Positions 7,996-16,034 of a stretch of DNA of 37,440 nucleotides are shown in pieces. The notes under the pieces are model-generated. The model was not told the DNA's origin. It ran no database searches and was given only the letters and a program-made list of their open reading frames with translations. The DNA comes from an uncultured Pseudomonadota bacterium (lineage in GTDB: Bacteria; Myxococcota_A; Polyangia; Nannocystales; Nannocystaceae), in assembly GCA_913061055.1 (NCBI GenBank), contig CAJXVA010000029.1, positions 1 to 37,440 on the forward strand. The letters run 5' to 3'. Each line of letters opens with the position of its first letter. The stretch's first letter is position 1. The position numbers were made by a program, and so were the translations under genes.

Positions 7996-9459
7996 GTGGT
8001 CCTCTTCGTTTCGGTTGTCGCGACGCTCGTCGTGTGTCTGGGTGTCCTGCCCGTGGTCTCGGGCCTGTATCAGTACCTGTTCGTCCTCGGATCAGCGTTT
8101 CACACCCATCTCGAGGCCTCCCACGAGCACACCCCGCGCCTCGCGGTGGTCATCCCCGCCTGGAACGAGGAGGCCGTCATCGCGACGTCGATCGACCGGT
8201 TGATGGCCCTCGACTATCCGCAGGGCAGCCTGCGTGTCTACCTCGTTGATGATGCTTCGACGGACGCGACCCCCGAGGTCGCGATCGAGAAGACCAAGGA
8301 GTATCCGAAGCAGGTCATTCACGTGCGTCGGGTTGCGGGGGGCGAGGGCAAGGCTGCGACGCTCAACTATGGCCTCAACATCATCTGGAAGAGCGACTGG
8401 GCACAAGCGCTGCTGATCATGGACGCGGACGTCATCTACACCGAAGACTCGCTGCGCAAGATGGCCCGACATCTCGCCGATCCCTCGGTCGGTGCGGTGA
8501 CGGCCAATATCAAAGAAGGCAGCCGCGACCCGAACTACGTCCAACGGTTCATCACATTCGAGTACGTGACCGCGACGGGCTGCTCGCGACGGGCTCAGAA
8601 CGCGTTCGGGTTCCTCGCTTGCCTCTCGGGCGGCGCTCAGTTGCACACCCGTGAGAACCTGATGGCAATCGGAGGGGAAATCTTTCACGACACGTTGGCC
8701 GAGGACACGTTCACCACGTTTCGGACTCAGCTCTGTGGGCGGGTTGCGATGTTCGAGCCCAACGCGGTCGTCTACGCCGAGGAACCGGATGGGTTGGTCG
8801 GGTTGTGGAAGCAGCGCGTGCGGTGGGGACGGGGCAACGTCCAGGTCACGCGAGAGTTCCGAAACATCTGGGCGCGCGAAAGCAATGGGGGCGTCTTGGG
8901 CTCCTGGACGATGGCCTTCCTCTGGTTCTCCCTATTCCTCATGCCCTTGTTCCAGATCGGCGCATCGCTGGGCCTGATCACGCTCTACGCCCTCGATCCG
9001 GGGTGGTCGTGGACCCTGTTCCGAGGGCTGTGGATCGTCGCGGGAATCGTCTACGTCTTCGTGACGTTCGCGTCCTTCGTCGTGGACTGGGAGTCGTGCC
9101 GCAAGTCCTGGGCCGAGGGGTTTCTATTTCCCGGGCTGGTCTCGCTGGCGGTCATCGCCCACGCGCTGTTCCCCTTCCTCACGCAGCCTCTGGTCGACCT
9201 CGTGGCGCCGCCGCAGGGGCACTGGCTGGGCCACGTTGCGGTGCTCTTCCTCTACGCATGGCTCTCGCTGTCCATGGTCGTCGCATGGGCCGCAAAACGG
9301 CTCGAGGGGACGCGCTGGGCTGTGCTCTCGCCGCTCCTGCTGTACGTGGGCGGGTACGGAGCGTTCCTCTGTGCGGTGACGTTCGCGTCCTACGTCGCAG
9401 AGCTGCGGGGAGCGGACATGAAATGGGACAAGACGGTCAAGACCGGGAAGGTCGGCTGA
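7996..9459 (+). CDS. Processive family-2 glycosyltransferase (PgaC/BcsA-like polysaccharide synthase)
   Basis: A 487-residue inner-membrane synthase expected to polymerise sugar from a UDP-sugar and pass the chain through the membrane. A membrane segment spans residues 3-35. The GT2 domain shows VVIPAWNEE (52-60), Asp85-Asp86, the DAD metal motif (143-145), the catalytic-type Glu-Asp of LAEDTF (236-237) and QRVRW (273-277), the QxxRW signature of processive synthases. At least four hydrophobic segments follow from about residue 290. There is no PilZ domain, so this is nearer PgaC or hyaluronan-synthase types than full BcsA. The GTG start at 7996 is 3 nt after the ATP-grasp gene. Linked glmS and deacetylase genes point to a GlcNAc-containing polymer, but the sugar is not proved. 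Confidence 0.92.
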   Translation: MVLFVSVVATLVVCLGVLPVVSGLYQYLFVLGSAFHTHLEASHEHTPRLAVVIPAWNEEAVIATSIDRLMALDYPQGSLRVYLVDDASTDATPEVAIEKTKEYPKQVIHVRRVAGGEGKAATLNYGLNIIWKSDWAQALLIMDADVIYTEDSLRKMARHLADPSVGAVTANIKEGSRDPNYVQRFITFEYVTATGCSRRAQNAFGFLACLSGGAQLHTRENLMAIGGEIFHDTLAEDTFTTFRTQLCGRVAMFEPNAVVYAEEPDGLVGLWKQRVRWGRGNVQVTREFRNIWARESNGGVLGSWTMAFLWFSLFLMPLFQIGASLGLITLYALDPGWSWTLFRGLWIVAGIVYVFVTFASFVVDWESCRKSWAEGFLFPGLVSLAVIAHALFPFLTQPLVDLVAPPQGHWLGHVAVLFLYAWLSLSMVVAWAAKRLEGTRWAVLSPLLLYVGGYGAFLCAVTFASYVAELRGADMKWDKTVKTGKVG

Positions 9460-9464
9460 TGTCG

Positions 9465-9806
9465 CTACACCAGCTTGATTGTGAACGTCAGGCCTTGGCC
9501 GGACTCCGGGTGCGTATAGAATTTGAACTCGATCCGCTCGGGCCACAGTTTCCACGAATCCAGCGGAAAGCTGGACGTGCTCAACCCGTGATAGTCGATC
9601 AGCGCCAGGTAGAAAGCTGCAGTCCCATCTGGGTATTCGAGGGCTTCGAGCTCGATGTGGACGGCTTCCCGGGTGAGCGTCCATCGCAGACGTTCGTAGA
9701 TTCTGACTTCGTCCCGAGTCTTGTCGTCGCGTTCGAGGCTCGAGTGAAACCCCGCTTCTACGAGCCCGGCGACAGCGCTTGCCATGTCTTCGGTCGTTGC
9801 GGCCAC
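9465..9806 (-). CDS. Small uncharacterised soluble protein in the polysaccharide locus
   Basis: 113 residues, not recognised. It has no signal peptide or membrane segment. The sequence is balanced and protein-like (RIYERLRWTLTREAVHIELEA), unlike the Arg/Pro-rich antisense frames nearby. It is the last of three minus-strand small genes between the synthase and the BcsB-like gene, and its end converges with the synthase 6 nt away. The start is GTG 9806, 4 nt after the preceding gene; ATG 9785 is an alternative. A soluble accessory or regulatory subunit is possible but unsupported. Confidence 0.7.
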   Translation of the reverse strand: MAATTEDMASAVAGLVEAGFHSSLERDDKTRDEVRIYERLRWTLTREAVHIELEALEYPDGTAAFYLALIDYHGLSTSSFPLDSWKLWPERIEFKFYTHPESGQGLTFTIKLV

Positions 9807-9810
9807 GGCA

Positions 9811-10029
9811 TCACTCCGGCAGCAGAAACAGCAGGACCGCTTCGCGGACGAGGATCAGAGCCACGATGACCTCGATCACGATCAAGACGCGCAGCATGAG
9901 CGCGCGCTCCCGGTGCAAGTCGATCGATACCGTTAGCCGGAAGTCGACGTCGGACTCGACCCCGGCATCGATCTCGCCGCGAGGCTCGAGGCGGTCGGCG
10001 AGGGCCACCGGCTCAGAATCGTCAGCCAC
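9811..10029 (-). CDS. Small single-pass membrane protein
   Basis: 72 residues, not recognised. The N-terminal half is acidic and soluble (MADDSEPVALADRLEPRG...). Residues 46-70 form one hydrophobic helix (LRVLIVIEVIVALILVREAVLLFLL), making it a probable tail-anchored inner-membrane protein. The GTG start at 10029 overlaps the upstream small gene by 8 nt, which supports translational coupling. It may be a small partner of the neighbouring membrane synthase, much as PgaD assists PgaC; this is inference from size, topology and position. Confidence 0.65.
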   Translation of the reverse strand: MADDSEPVALADRLEPRGEIDAGVESDVDFRLTVSIDLHRERALMLRVLIVIEVIVALILVREAVLLFLLPE

Positions 10030-10213
10030 CGAAGCTCTCCCAGTGAAAGCCCCACAGCACCGCCCCGAACAGCGCGACGTTCAGACAGGCGAGGAGGAGC
10101 GCCGTGCGCTTGAGCCAGCGAACCTCACGCTTGAGGGTCCTGAGGCGCTCTCGGTTGTCCCGAATGCGGCTGGCCTGAAGCCTGGGGGAGGTCGCTCGGG
10201 CGTCCGTACTCAT
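10022..10213 (-). CDS. Small single-pass membrane protein with basic N-terminus
   Basis: 63 residues, not recognised. An Arg/Lys-rich, probably helical N-terminal part (RIRDNRERLRTLKREVRWLKR) precedes one membrane helix (residues 37-57, TALLLACLNVALFGAVLWGFH). The ATG is at 10213 with AGGAGA upstream at long spacing. It is first of the three-gene minus-strand set and diverges from the BcsB-like gene across about 50 bp. Confidence 0.62.
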   Translation of the reverse strand: MSTDARATSPRLQASRIRDNRERLRTLKREVRWLKRTALLLACLNVALFGAVLWGFHWESFGG

Positions 10214-10264
10214 CTCGGCACGAGTCTCCTTCGCCGTGCATTGAACCTTAGCATAGGCGGTTTG

Positions 10265-12196
10265 ATGTGGTCAGGGGCGCTCGCTCCTATCCTCGCGCCC
10301 TCGGTTGCGCTCGCCGAGGCGCGGCCGGTCCACCGGGAGGACGTCGTCCTGACCGGTCGCCAGGTCGTGCATCGGGTTTCCGTCGACGCGGGGGCCTCTG
10401 AAGATCCTGCATCGGTCCTGTTTCACCTTCGGACGTCCGCCCAGGTCGACGAGACCGCCAGCATGGTTCGCCTGTCCGTGGATGGGACGCCTCGTGCGTC
10501 TGTTTCGCTGGAGAAGGCGCTGGAAGTGCAGGGGTGGAACGTCGAGCTGGGCCGACTCGACCCCGGGGCCCACAGGTTGGAACTCGAGGCGACTCTCGTG
10601 CCGCGTCGGGGCGATTGCGTGCGAGACGAACTCGGGCTGTGGCTGGTCATCGACAGTGACTCCCAGATCAACCACGCCGGCGGTGGTTCCAATCCCATCC
10701 CGCTGCGGGAGCTTCCGGCGAGATGGCGCGCCATGGCACCACAGTCGGTGGCGGTTCTGGCTTCGAGCGGGGGTGCTCGCGCTGCGAAAGCGGCGGTCCG
10801 CGCGGACCACATGCTTCGCAGCTGGGGGCTCGAGGTCGAGCACGACGAGGTTCCATCCGTAGGCCCCACGCGACCTCGAGTTGAGTTCGCGACCCGTGCG
10901 ACGGCGCCGGCTTCGTGGGTCGAACTCGACTCGCGACTCGACGAGGTCCCCGGAGCGCTGGGCGTCGTGGAGGCGACCTCGTCCGAACTGAGGATCCTCG
11001 CCCGCTCGGACGAGGGCCTGCCTCAGGTGGTGCGGACGCTCGGGTCGGCTCAGTTCCGACAGCTGTGCGGGGCGGACGCGTGCCTCGTCCCGGATACTGG
11101 CGAGGGTCGAGGTGCACGCCGTGACCCGGCCCCGCGCCCGTCCGATGTCGTCGTGACCATGGCGAGTGCCGGCTTCCCCGATGGGTGGCAGGCAAGCGGT
11201 GAAGGGCGCCATGGACTCGCGTTCGATTGGTCGCCGCCCGCGGGAGCCGTCATCGAGCGCTGGCCTGTGCTGTACGTCCCGGTCCGATGGAGCGGCGGTG
11301 AAGCTGCAGCGGGGTCGGTGTTGTCGGTTCGGATTGCTGGCCGCGGCGTCGCAAGCTTCGACTTGGAGGACTTCGAGGCCAACGAGACAACCGAGCTGGC
11401 GGTACGGATCCCCAAGGCTTGGTGGTCGCGGACGACGTGGCCGATTGAACTCGAGGTCTCCCTGCAAGGTGATGGGGACCGCTGCTCGGACCGACCCCGT
11501 AGCCTGCCGTGGCTGGTCGTCGAACCTGAGGCCCGTCTTCAGGTGCCTCACGCCGCGCCAGCGCCGACCGGTATCGCGGGATGGTTTGCGGGCCGGCTCG
11601 AGGACGGGGTCACCGTTCCGGTCGCGTGGACCCCTACCGCCAACCCATCGCAGACCCGGCAGGTCGCCGCGCTCCTGTACCCGCTGTCGGTCGCGGGAGG
11701 TGGTCCTGGCTACTCCTTCCTGCAGCGCGACCGCAGCGATGGCCCCGCCGTGCGCGTCCTGATGGAGCCCTCCTCAGGCTCGGGTATCCGCCCGTCCGGA
11801 TCGGGTTCGACCGCGCACTGGATCGACGAGGCGGGTGTCTTCGGCATGCCGTTGGTCAGCTCGAACCGCGTCGCCTACCTCGGGCTCGCGGACCAGGGCT
11901 TGGAGTTCGTACCCGCACGGCACGTCGAGCAGGCTCCGGTGCCTCCGCTCGGCGGCATGATTGGGCGCAAGGCCCTGCTCACGAGCGATGCGCGGTGGGA
12001 GTCCTTTGACATTCCGACGCAGCCAAAACCCGGAGCCTCGGCGTCGCGGGACGTCTCGTCGCGGGTCGACAACACGTCTGCGCCCGCAAGTCGCGAGTCG
12101 AGCGCGCGTCGCATGCTCGACCTGCTGTGGCTGGTGGGCTCGGCCGTCATTGTCGGCCTCGTCATCCTCATCCTGCGGCGTCGCGCCGCACGGTGA
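10265..12196 (+). CDS. BcsB-like periplasmic/membrane polysaccharide synthase subunit
   Basis: About 643 residues. It resembles the cellulose synthase regulatory subunit BcsB: an exported N-terminus (SGALAPILAPSVALAEA), tandem carbohydrate-binding-type beta domains (for example VRLSVDGTPRASVSL, then LGRLDPGAHRLELEATL and CVRDELGLWLVIDSDSQI), and a single C-terminal membrane helix (LLWLVGSAVIVGLVILIL) followed by RRR. BcsB helps the synthase and guides the nascent chain in the periplasm. The reading frame is open from 9779, but that part is antisense to the small genes. ATG 10265, after AGGCGG, is chosen, with TTG 10241 an alternative; neither gives a strongly basic signal-peptide start. Its stop is 1 nt from that of the convergent GH16-like gene. 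It is the probable partner of the GT2 synthase. Confidence 0.78.
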   Translation: MWSGALAPILAPSVALAEARPVHREDVVLTGRQVVHRVSVDAGASEDPASVLFHLRTSAQVDETASMVRLSVDGTPRASVSLEKALEVQGWNVELGRLDPGAHRLELEATLVPRRGDCVRDELGLWLVIDSDSQINHAGGGSNPIPLRELPARWRAMAPQSVAVLASSGGARAAKAAVRADHMLRSWGLEVEHDEVPSVGPTRPRVEFATRATAPASWVELDSRLDEVPGALGVVEATSSELRILARSDEGLPQVVRTLGSAQFRQLCGADACLVPDTGEGRGARRDPAPRPSDVVVTMASAGFPDGWQASGEGRHGLAFDWSPPAGAVIERWPVLYVPVRWSGGEAAAGSVLSVRIAGRGVASFDLEDFEANETTELAVRIPKAWWSRTTWPIELEVSLQGDGDRCSDRPRSLPWLVVEPEARLQVPHAAPAPTGIAGWFAGRLEDGVTVPVAWTPTANPSQTRQVAALLYPLSVAGGGPGYSFLQRDRSDGPAVRVLMEPSSGSGIRPSGSGSTAHWIDEAGVFGMPLVSSNRVAYLGLADQGLEFVPARHVEQAPVPPLGGMIGRKALLTSDARWESFDIPTQPKPGASASRDVSSRVDNTSAPASRESSARRMLDLLWLVGSAVIVGLVILILRRRAAR

Positions 12197-12197
12197 A

Positions 12198-12878
12198 TCA
12201 GGTTGGGGACACGAAGGCGACCCCAACATGCACGCGGGTCGGGGGGCGCAGTCGCTCGTCTCGACGCCACACGTTGATGTGCAGGACATGGTCCCCCGCT
12301 GCGCAGGCGCACAACTCAGCCTCGGAGACCATCACGCCGGCGGAGCTGCCGGACTCGAGCCGGACATGGGTTGGGCTGAGTTCCAGGGCGTGCCGTGTGG
12401 GGAGCGTCGATGACCGCAGCTCGGCGCTTCGGACACGCCGGTCCGCGAAGGTGTGGAACGTGTCGGGCCCCTGCGCCGTGCCCCAACGTGTCAGCTCGAT
12501 GTCTACTTCGCAGCGGCCGTCCCGATACAAGAACAGGCCAACGACGTCGTCGGGGTGGAGGCCATCCCCTTGCGGGGTGACTTCGAACTCGACGCGAAGC
12601 GGGGCCGAGATCGGTGTCCACAGCTCCACGCCCGAAGGCCCATCGCGGTCGGTGTCGCTCATCAGCTCGAGATTGTCTGCCCCTCGACGGACCGCTCGAC
12701 GACCGACAGCCCACCGATTGAGCCCGGGGTCGGAGGGGAACGAGTCGTCACGGATGCCCCACCGGTGTCCAGCGTAGCCGAGCCAGCGCCCGGGGAGCTC
12801 AGGGACGGTCGGGAGCGTCGCACAGCCGGCCGTGGCCGCCGCACCCAGCAGCCAGCTCCGACGGGTGCACGTCACCAC
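12198..12878 (-). CDS. GH16-like exported lipoprotein
   Basis: 226 residues. The N-terminus TRRSWLLGAAATAGC joins a twin-arginine-type start to a lipobox with Cys19, so it is probably a lipoprotein. The body looks like the concanavalin-type jelly roll of glycoside hydrolase family 16: VEFEVTPQGDGLHPDDVVGLFLY, then CEVDIELTRWG. Residues 124-128 read EVDIE, matching the family's ExDxE signature with nucleophile and acid/base glutamates present. It is short for GH16 and could be a binding protein, but the motif argues for a hydrolase or transglycosylase. It is last in the PIG-L operon. GTG 12878 overlaps the previous gene by 7 nt; GTG 12875 would give a 4-nt GTGA overlap. It likely trims or remodels the polymer, as BcsZ does for cellulose. 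Confidence 0.72.
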   Translation of the reverse strand: MVTCTRRSWLLGAAATAGCATLPTVPELPGRWLGYAGHRWGIRDDSFPSDPGLNRWAVGRRAVRRGADNLELMSDTDRDGPSGVELWTPISAPLRVEFEVTPQGDGLHPDDVVGLFLYRDGRCEVDIELTRWGTAQGPDTFHTFADRRVRSAELRSSTLPTRHALELSPTHVRLESGSSAGVMVSEAELCACAAGDHVLHINVWRRDERLRPPTRVHVGVAFVSPT

Positions 12879-14230
12879 CGAAGCCGTAGCCCGGCGCCGG
12901 CTGCATGGCGCGTATAGGCCCCGGTGGAAATCTCGTACCGCGCAAAAAAACCGATGCGGGCCGTGGCCCAGACGTCGAGCTGACCGAGTCCGATCTGCCC
13001 GTGGTGCACGCCATCGAACTGCCAGCCGCCGCCGCCCGTGATCGTCACTCGCCGCACGAGATCCACGCTGAGCTTGCCGACCACGGCTTGACTCGAGAGC
13101 TGGCGCGTCGGGTCTCGGTAGACGTACACGTGGGCGGAGGGGCGGAGTCGTTTCCCGATCTGCCCCTCGGCGCTCACGCGCCCGAGAAGGTCAAGATGCC
13201 CGTCCGACCAGACGCCCGGCCGGGCCGCCGCGGAGAGGGTGAGGTGCTCGTTGGCCACAACCGCGAGTCCCAGGGAGAGGCCGTGGTGGTGCTCGTCGTT
13301 GGTCACCAGCCCCTGGTACTGCGGGATGAGGTAGACGCGGCGCCGAATGTTGAACACCACGCCGGCCCTTGCGACGTGCTGCTGCGAGAACTGGTCGGCG
13401 GAGATCGGGTCGTCGAAGCGCATCACCGAGGACGCGTACCCGCCGACAAGTGTCGCGTAGGAGCGGAGCTCGAATGTCGCGTCGAGTTCCGCCATCCCAG
13501 CGTGGTGGGTTTGCGCGACGTTGGCGTACCCGCCGAAGATGTTGACCTGAGCGCGAGGAGTGGCTTCGAGTTGACGCAACCCGCGGCGGGCTTCGGTGTT
13601 GTCCTCGTCCAGAGCCAAGACCTCTTGGTACGCGGCACGGGCGAGGCGGGGGCGTACCGCGGCGGCTTCGACGGCGGCGAGCCCCAACCAGGCCTGGGGA
13701 TCCGAACCGTCCTCCTTCAGCAGCGCCTCGAAGGCGGATCGGGCGTCGCCGAGCCGACCGCGCCAGGCGAGCATCCGGGCGCGTCCGGTCCGCGCCACGC
13801 GATCCGCAGGTGTGTTCGCAAGGACGGCCTCGTACTGGGTTTGTGCTTCGAGGAGCGCCCCGTCGAAGCTCAACGTGACCGCGAGCTCCAGCCGAAGTTC
13901 CCGTTCCAGGTCCGCGGGGGACTCCAACGCCTCACGCAAGACTTCGATGGCCGCTGTCAGTTCGTTGCGTTCGCGTTTCGCGAGCGCAAGGTAGAGCAGC
14001 ACGCGGGGGTGCGCCGAGCCCTCGGCGACCACGGCCGCGAGCCGGTCGTACGCGGCGACGCCGTCGTTGTGATAGGCCACGATGGCGGCGTCTTCACGCG
14101 GGGAGGGCGTTGCGGGCGCTCCCGCTGCGGAGCTGAGCGTGGACCAAGCCGACAACCACGTGAACACGGCGAGGCCCACCGCACGGGAGCGCCGGCCTCG
14201 ACGGTTCAGGCGACGTTGCGGTCGAGGCAT
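12872..14230 (-). CDS. TPR protein with C-terminal outer-membrane beta-barrel (PgaA/BcsC-like exporter)
   Basis: About 452 residues. ATG 14230 gives a basic signal peptide ([37 protein letters not shown]); the frame is open to 14338 but that part lies inside the PHP gene. Residues 45-230 are helical repeats of TPR type (VLLYLALAKRERNELTAAIEVLREAL; ARTGRARMLAWRGRLGDARSAFEALL; DPQAWLGLAAVEAAAVRPRLARAAYQEVLAL). The rest alternates in the beta-barrel manner (NIFGGYANVAQ, RSYATLVGGYASSVMRF, HAAGAGLRLRW) and ends in an aromatic residue, as outer-membrane proteins do. PgaA and BcsC have the same TPR-plus-barrel plan and export the polymer. It is shorter than PgaA. It starts 25 nt inside the PHP gene, so the two are probably co-translated. 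Confidence 0.8.
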   Translation of the reverse strand: MPRPQRRLNRRGRRSRAVGLAVFTWLSAWSTLSSAAGAPATPSPREDAAIVAYHNDGVAAYDRLAAVVAEGSAHPRVLLYLALAKRERNELTAAIEVLREALESPADLERELRLELAVTLSFDGALLEAQTQYEAVLANTPADRVARTGRARMLAWRGRLGDARSAFEALLKEDGSDPQAWLGLAAVEAAAVRPRLARAAYQEVLALDEDNTEARRGLRQLEATPRAQVNIFGGYANVAQTHHAGMAELDATFELRSYATLVGGYASSVMRFDDPISADQFSQQHVARAGVVFNIRRRVYLIPQYQGLVTNDEHHHGLSLGLAVVANEHLTLSAAARPGVWSDGHLDLLGRVSAEGQIGKRLRPSAHVYVYRDPTRQLSSQAVVGKLSVDLVRRVTITGGGGWQFDGVHHGQIGLGQLDVWATARIGFFARYEISTGAYTRHAAGAGLRLRW

Positions 14231-14904
14231 CGAATGAACTCGTAGTGACCGACGGCGCGCGCGTCGTGGGCGTCCGTACTCGCCACGAGCTGCACGCCTG
14301 CACGGGCGAAGATTGCGAGGGATGTTGGGCTGGGACACCGCCAGCGCTCGCTGGCCTCGACATGGACGCCGTGCATGGCGAGGACCCGAGCACAGTGCTC
14401 CAACCGCTGCCTGGGGATCTCCGCTTCATGGATACCGACCTTGGCCAGGAAACTCATCGGGTGTGCCAGCTGCAGCAGGCGCCACCTCGAGGCACAGGAT
14501 TCATACGCCGTCAGCAGGCTCTCCCAGACGTCGGCGCGCTGTAGGAGCCCTTCGCCGAGTCGTTCGCGGACCTGCCGCGGCCCGAGCAGCTCATCGCCGA
14601 CCGGAAGTCGGTGGTCGGCCACGAGTATCCGCTCCACTCCCGAGGTGTTGGTGGGCATGTCGAGCGTGCCTGTCGTGTCCAACAATTTGGACTCCACGCC
14701 AATGACAACCTCGATCTTCGCGCCTTGACGGGCATGTCGCAGGTGTTCGACGTAGTCGGGGAGCCACGGGGTGTCGGTGCGGACGTGGTCCGCGAAACCG
14801 ATCCGGCGTAGCCCTCGACGTTTGGCGACGTCGATGACCTCTTCGACGGTGTTCCGGCCGTCGGAGTAGGTCGTATGGACGTGCATGTCTTCGTCGAGTC
14901 TCAT
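14206..14904 (-). CDS. PHP-domain metal-dependent hydrolase
   Basis: 232 residues, cytoplasmic. ATG 14904 overlaps the PIG-L stop by 4 nt (ATGA). The PHP metal-binding motifs occur in order: [27 protein letters not shown] and [17 protein letters not shown] proteins include histidinol phosphatases and the CpsB/YwqE tyrosine phosphatases of capsule systems. Here it could be a phosphatase for a sugar-phosphate intermediate or a regulatory phosphatase; the sequence alone does not decide. It is second in the PIG-L operon. Confidence 0.88.
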   Translation of the reverse strand: MRLDEDMHVHTTYSDGRNTVEEVIDVAKRRGLRRIGFADHVRTDTPWLPDYVEHLRHARQGAKIEVVIGVESKLLDTTGTLDMPTNTSGVERILVADHRLPVGDELLGPRQVRERLGEGLLQRADVWESLLTAYESCASRWRLLQLAHPMSFLAKVGIHEAEIPRQRLEHCARVLAMHGVHVEASERWRCPSPTSLAIFARAGVQLVASTDAHDARAVGHYEFIRCLDRNVA

Positions 14905-15671
14905 TTGATCTCCGCCTGTTCGCGGACGACCTCGAACGGCTCGACATGGCTCGCGCGCGCAAATCGACTCCAGTACACCGCGGTTGCCTCGATGACCGCG
15001 GGGGCGAGGTAGGCCTTGGTACTCGACTGGGAGCCGTACAGCGCCAGCAGCTGCAGTTTTGTGCTCAGCTGCTCCGCGATCGGCACGAACCGCGTCGGAC
15101 TGAAGTGGGTCGTACTCGAGGGGCTCTGATAGCAGAATACGCTCGGGACGTTGCGCGTCGCGACCATCGCGGCACGGTGGACGTTTCGATGGTCTTGGTG
15201 CCGGTCGGATTCGGTGTGCACGTAGACCGCCGATGGATCGAGGCGGGCGATCACGGTCTCGATCGCAGCGATCGTCGTTGGCCCCTCGGAGATGCGTGTG
15301 TCGTCGAGCGTCTCGAGCACCAACTCGGCGCCCAAGCGACTTGCGGATGCAACGGACTCGCGGCTGCGCACCGCTGGCGCGCCCGCGCGCTCTCCCGCCG
15401 AGAGGGTCAAGATGACCACGCGGTCGCCATGACGCACGTGGGAGGCGAGCGTTCCACCGCACCCGATCTCCACGTCGTCGGGGTGCGCGCCGATGGCGAG
15501 GACCGTCGCGCGATCCGTCGCGGGAGGCAGCGCTCGAGCCCCAAGCGATCCTAGGACCGGCCCCGTTTGCCGCCACGGCAGTTGCCGCTCCACGACCCCG
15601 GGAACCCGAGAGAGGAGCGATGCGGCGGCCCGACCTGCCCACCGGGCGGCCGGGAGCCAACGGGGCAGCAT
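14901..15671 (-). CDS. PIG-L family N-acetylglucosaminyl deacetylase
   Basis: About 256 residues. These zinc enzymes remove acetyl from GlcNAc units, as in GlcNAc-PI, mycothiol (MshB) and bacillithiol (BshB) precursors. The fold start and metal site are clear: [20 protein letters not shown] (HPDD) and [17 protein letters not shown] (HxDH). The frame is open to 15851, but the sigma-54 promoter at 15758-15774 predicts a transcript start near 15747, so ATG 15671 is preferred; ATG 15743 would be nearly leaderless. No signal peptide is seen, so it should act in the cytoplasm on a precursor, unlike periplasmic PgaB. It is first gene of the PIG-L/PHP/TPR-barrel/GH16 operon. The substrate is unknown; a GlcNAc-nucleotide or lipid-linked sugar is plausible. 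Confidence 0.88.
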   Translation of the reverse strand: MLPRWLPAARWAGRAAASLLSRVPGVVERQLPWRQTGPVLGSLGARALPPATDRATVLAIGAHPDDVEIGCGGTLASHVRHGDRVVILTLSAGERAGAPAVRSRESVASASRLGAELVLETLDDTRISEGPTTIAAIETVIARLDPSAVYVHTESDRHQDHRNVHRAAMVATRNVPSVFCYQSPSSTTHFSPTRFVPIAEQLSTKLQLLALYGSQSSTKAYLAPAVIEATAVYWSRFARASHVEPFEVVREQAEIK

Positions 15672-15757
15672 GGGCACCCCGCGTGCAGGCAAAGCCGGTT
15701 GGACTGCAGGCAACAGGTCACGGGTCGGGCTCGCGATCATCATCGACAGACAGGAAG

Positions 15758-15774
15758 AGCAACAGCCGTGCCAG
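15758..15774 (-). promoter_or_regulatory. Sigma-54 promoter of the PIG-L operon
   Basis: The minus strand reads CTGGCACGGCTGTTGCT. It matches the consensus TGGCAC-N5-TTGCW completely, with GG at 15772-15771 and GC at 15760-15759. Predicted start of transcription is near 15747, giving a leader of about 76 nt before ATG 15671. Confidence 0.75.
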
Positions 15775-15908
15775 CCCGTGTTTTCGCGACCGATGGATGT
15801 CACGACGCTGGGGATTGTCTCGAACAGAGATCCTGCGAGCGGCGGTTGCATCGATCCGGTGCAACTCGGCCGATCCTGCCGGACACCGGTCGCGAGGGGC
15901 TGCGCGCT

Positions 15909-15923
15909 GCCTCAGACTGAGAC
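15909..15923. promoter_or_regulatory. Palindromic activator-type site, copy 3
   Basis: GCCTCAGACTGAGAC matches copy 1 at 13 of 15 bases and keeps the CTCA-N3-TGAG core. It is centred about 169 bp upstream of the predicted PIG-L operon start and about 116 bp upstream of the candidate start for the ATP-grasp gene. Confidence 0.7.
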
Positions 15924-16005
15924 CCGCGAGGCAGCTGTCCTAGAGTGCGGATACTGGACCCGGGCCAACAGAGCGACACTGTTGGCGTTCGGGCCTGTTG
16001 ACGCT

Positions 16006-16022
16006 CCGGCGCGCCACTTGCT
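16006..16022 (+). promoter_or_regulatory. Weak sigma-54-like sequence before the second ATP-grasp gene
   Basis: CCGGCGCGCCACTTGCT has GG-N10-GC spacing and a full TTGCT -12 element, but the -24 element (CGGCGC) is poor. Transcription would begin about 2-3 nt before ATG 16035 and omit its ribosome site, so this may be chance. Confidence 0.25.
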
Positions 16023-16032
16023 CCTCAGGAGC
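16020..16032 (+). repeat. Short inverted repeat over the ribosome binding site
   Basis: GCTCCT-C-AGGAGC is a perfect 6-bp inverted repeat with one central base, and its right arm contains the AGGAG ribosome site of the gene at 16035. A single-base loop is too tight for an RNA hairpin unless the inner pairs open. Confidence 0.4.
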
Positions 16033-16034
16033 GC

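Larger units (their letters stand above)
15672..16034. promoter_or_regulatory. Divergent control region of the PIG-L operon and second ATP-grasp gene
   Basis: 363 bases without a convincing gene. It holds a near-consensus sigma-54 promoter facing the PIG-L operon, a palindromic activator-type site and a weaker sigma-54-like sequence facing the ATP-grasp gene. The upstream open part of the PIG-L frame is not counted as coding because the promoter lies within it. Confidence 0.6.

Noticed and set aside
10112..10133. CCTCA-N4-TGAGG inverted repeat as a fifth activator site
   Set aside because: The spacer is 4 rather than 3 bases, it lies inside a coding region, and no convincing sigma-54 promoter was found before the BcsB-like gene or the small-gene set.
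9779..10264. A long N-terminal extension of the BcsB-like protein
   Set aside because: The stretch is Arg/Ser-rich, overlaps the three small minus-strand genes antisense, and would put the signal peptide 140 residues inside the protein.
15981..15999. TTGGCGTTCGGGCCTGTTG as a sigma-54 promoter
   Set aside because: The -24 element is good, but TG instead of GC falls at the required -12 position.
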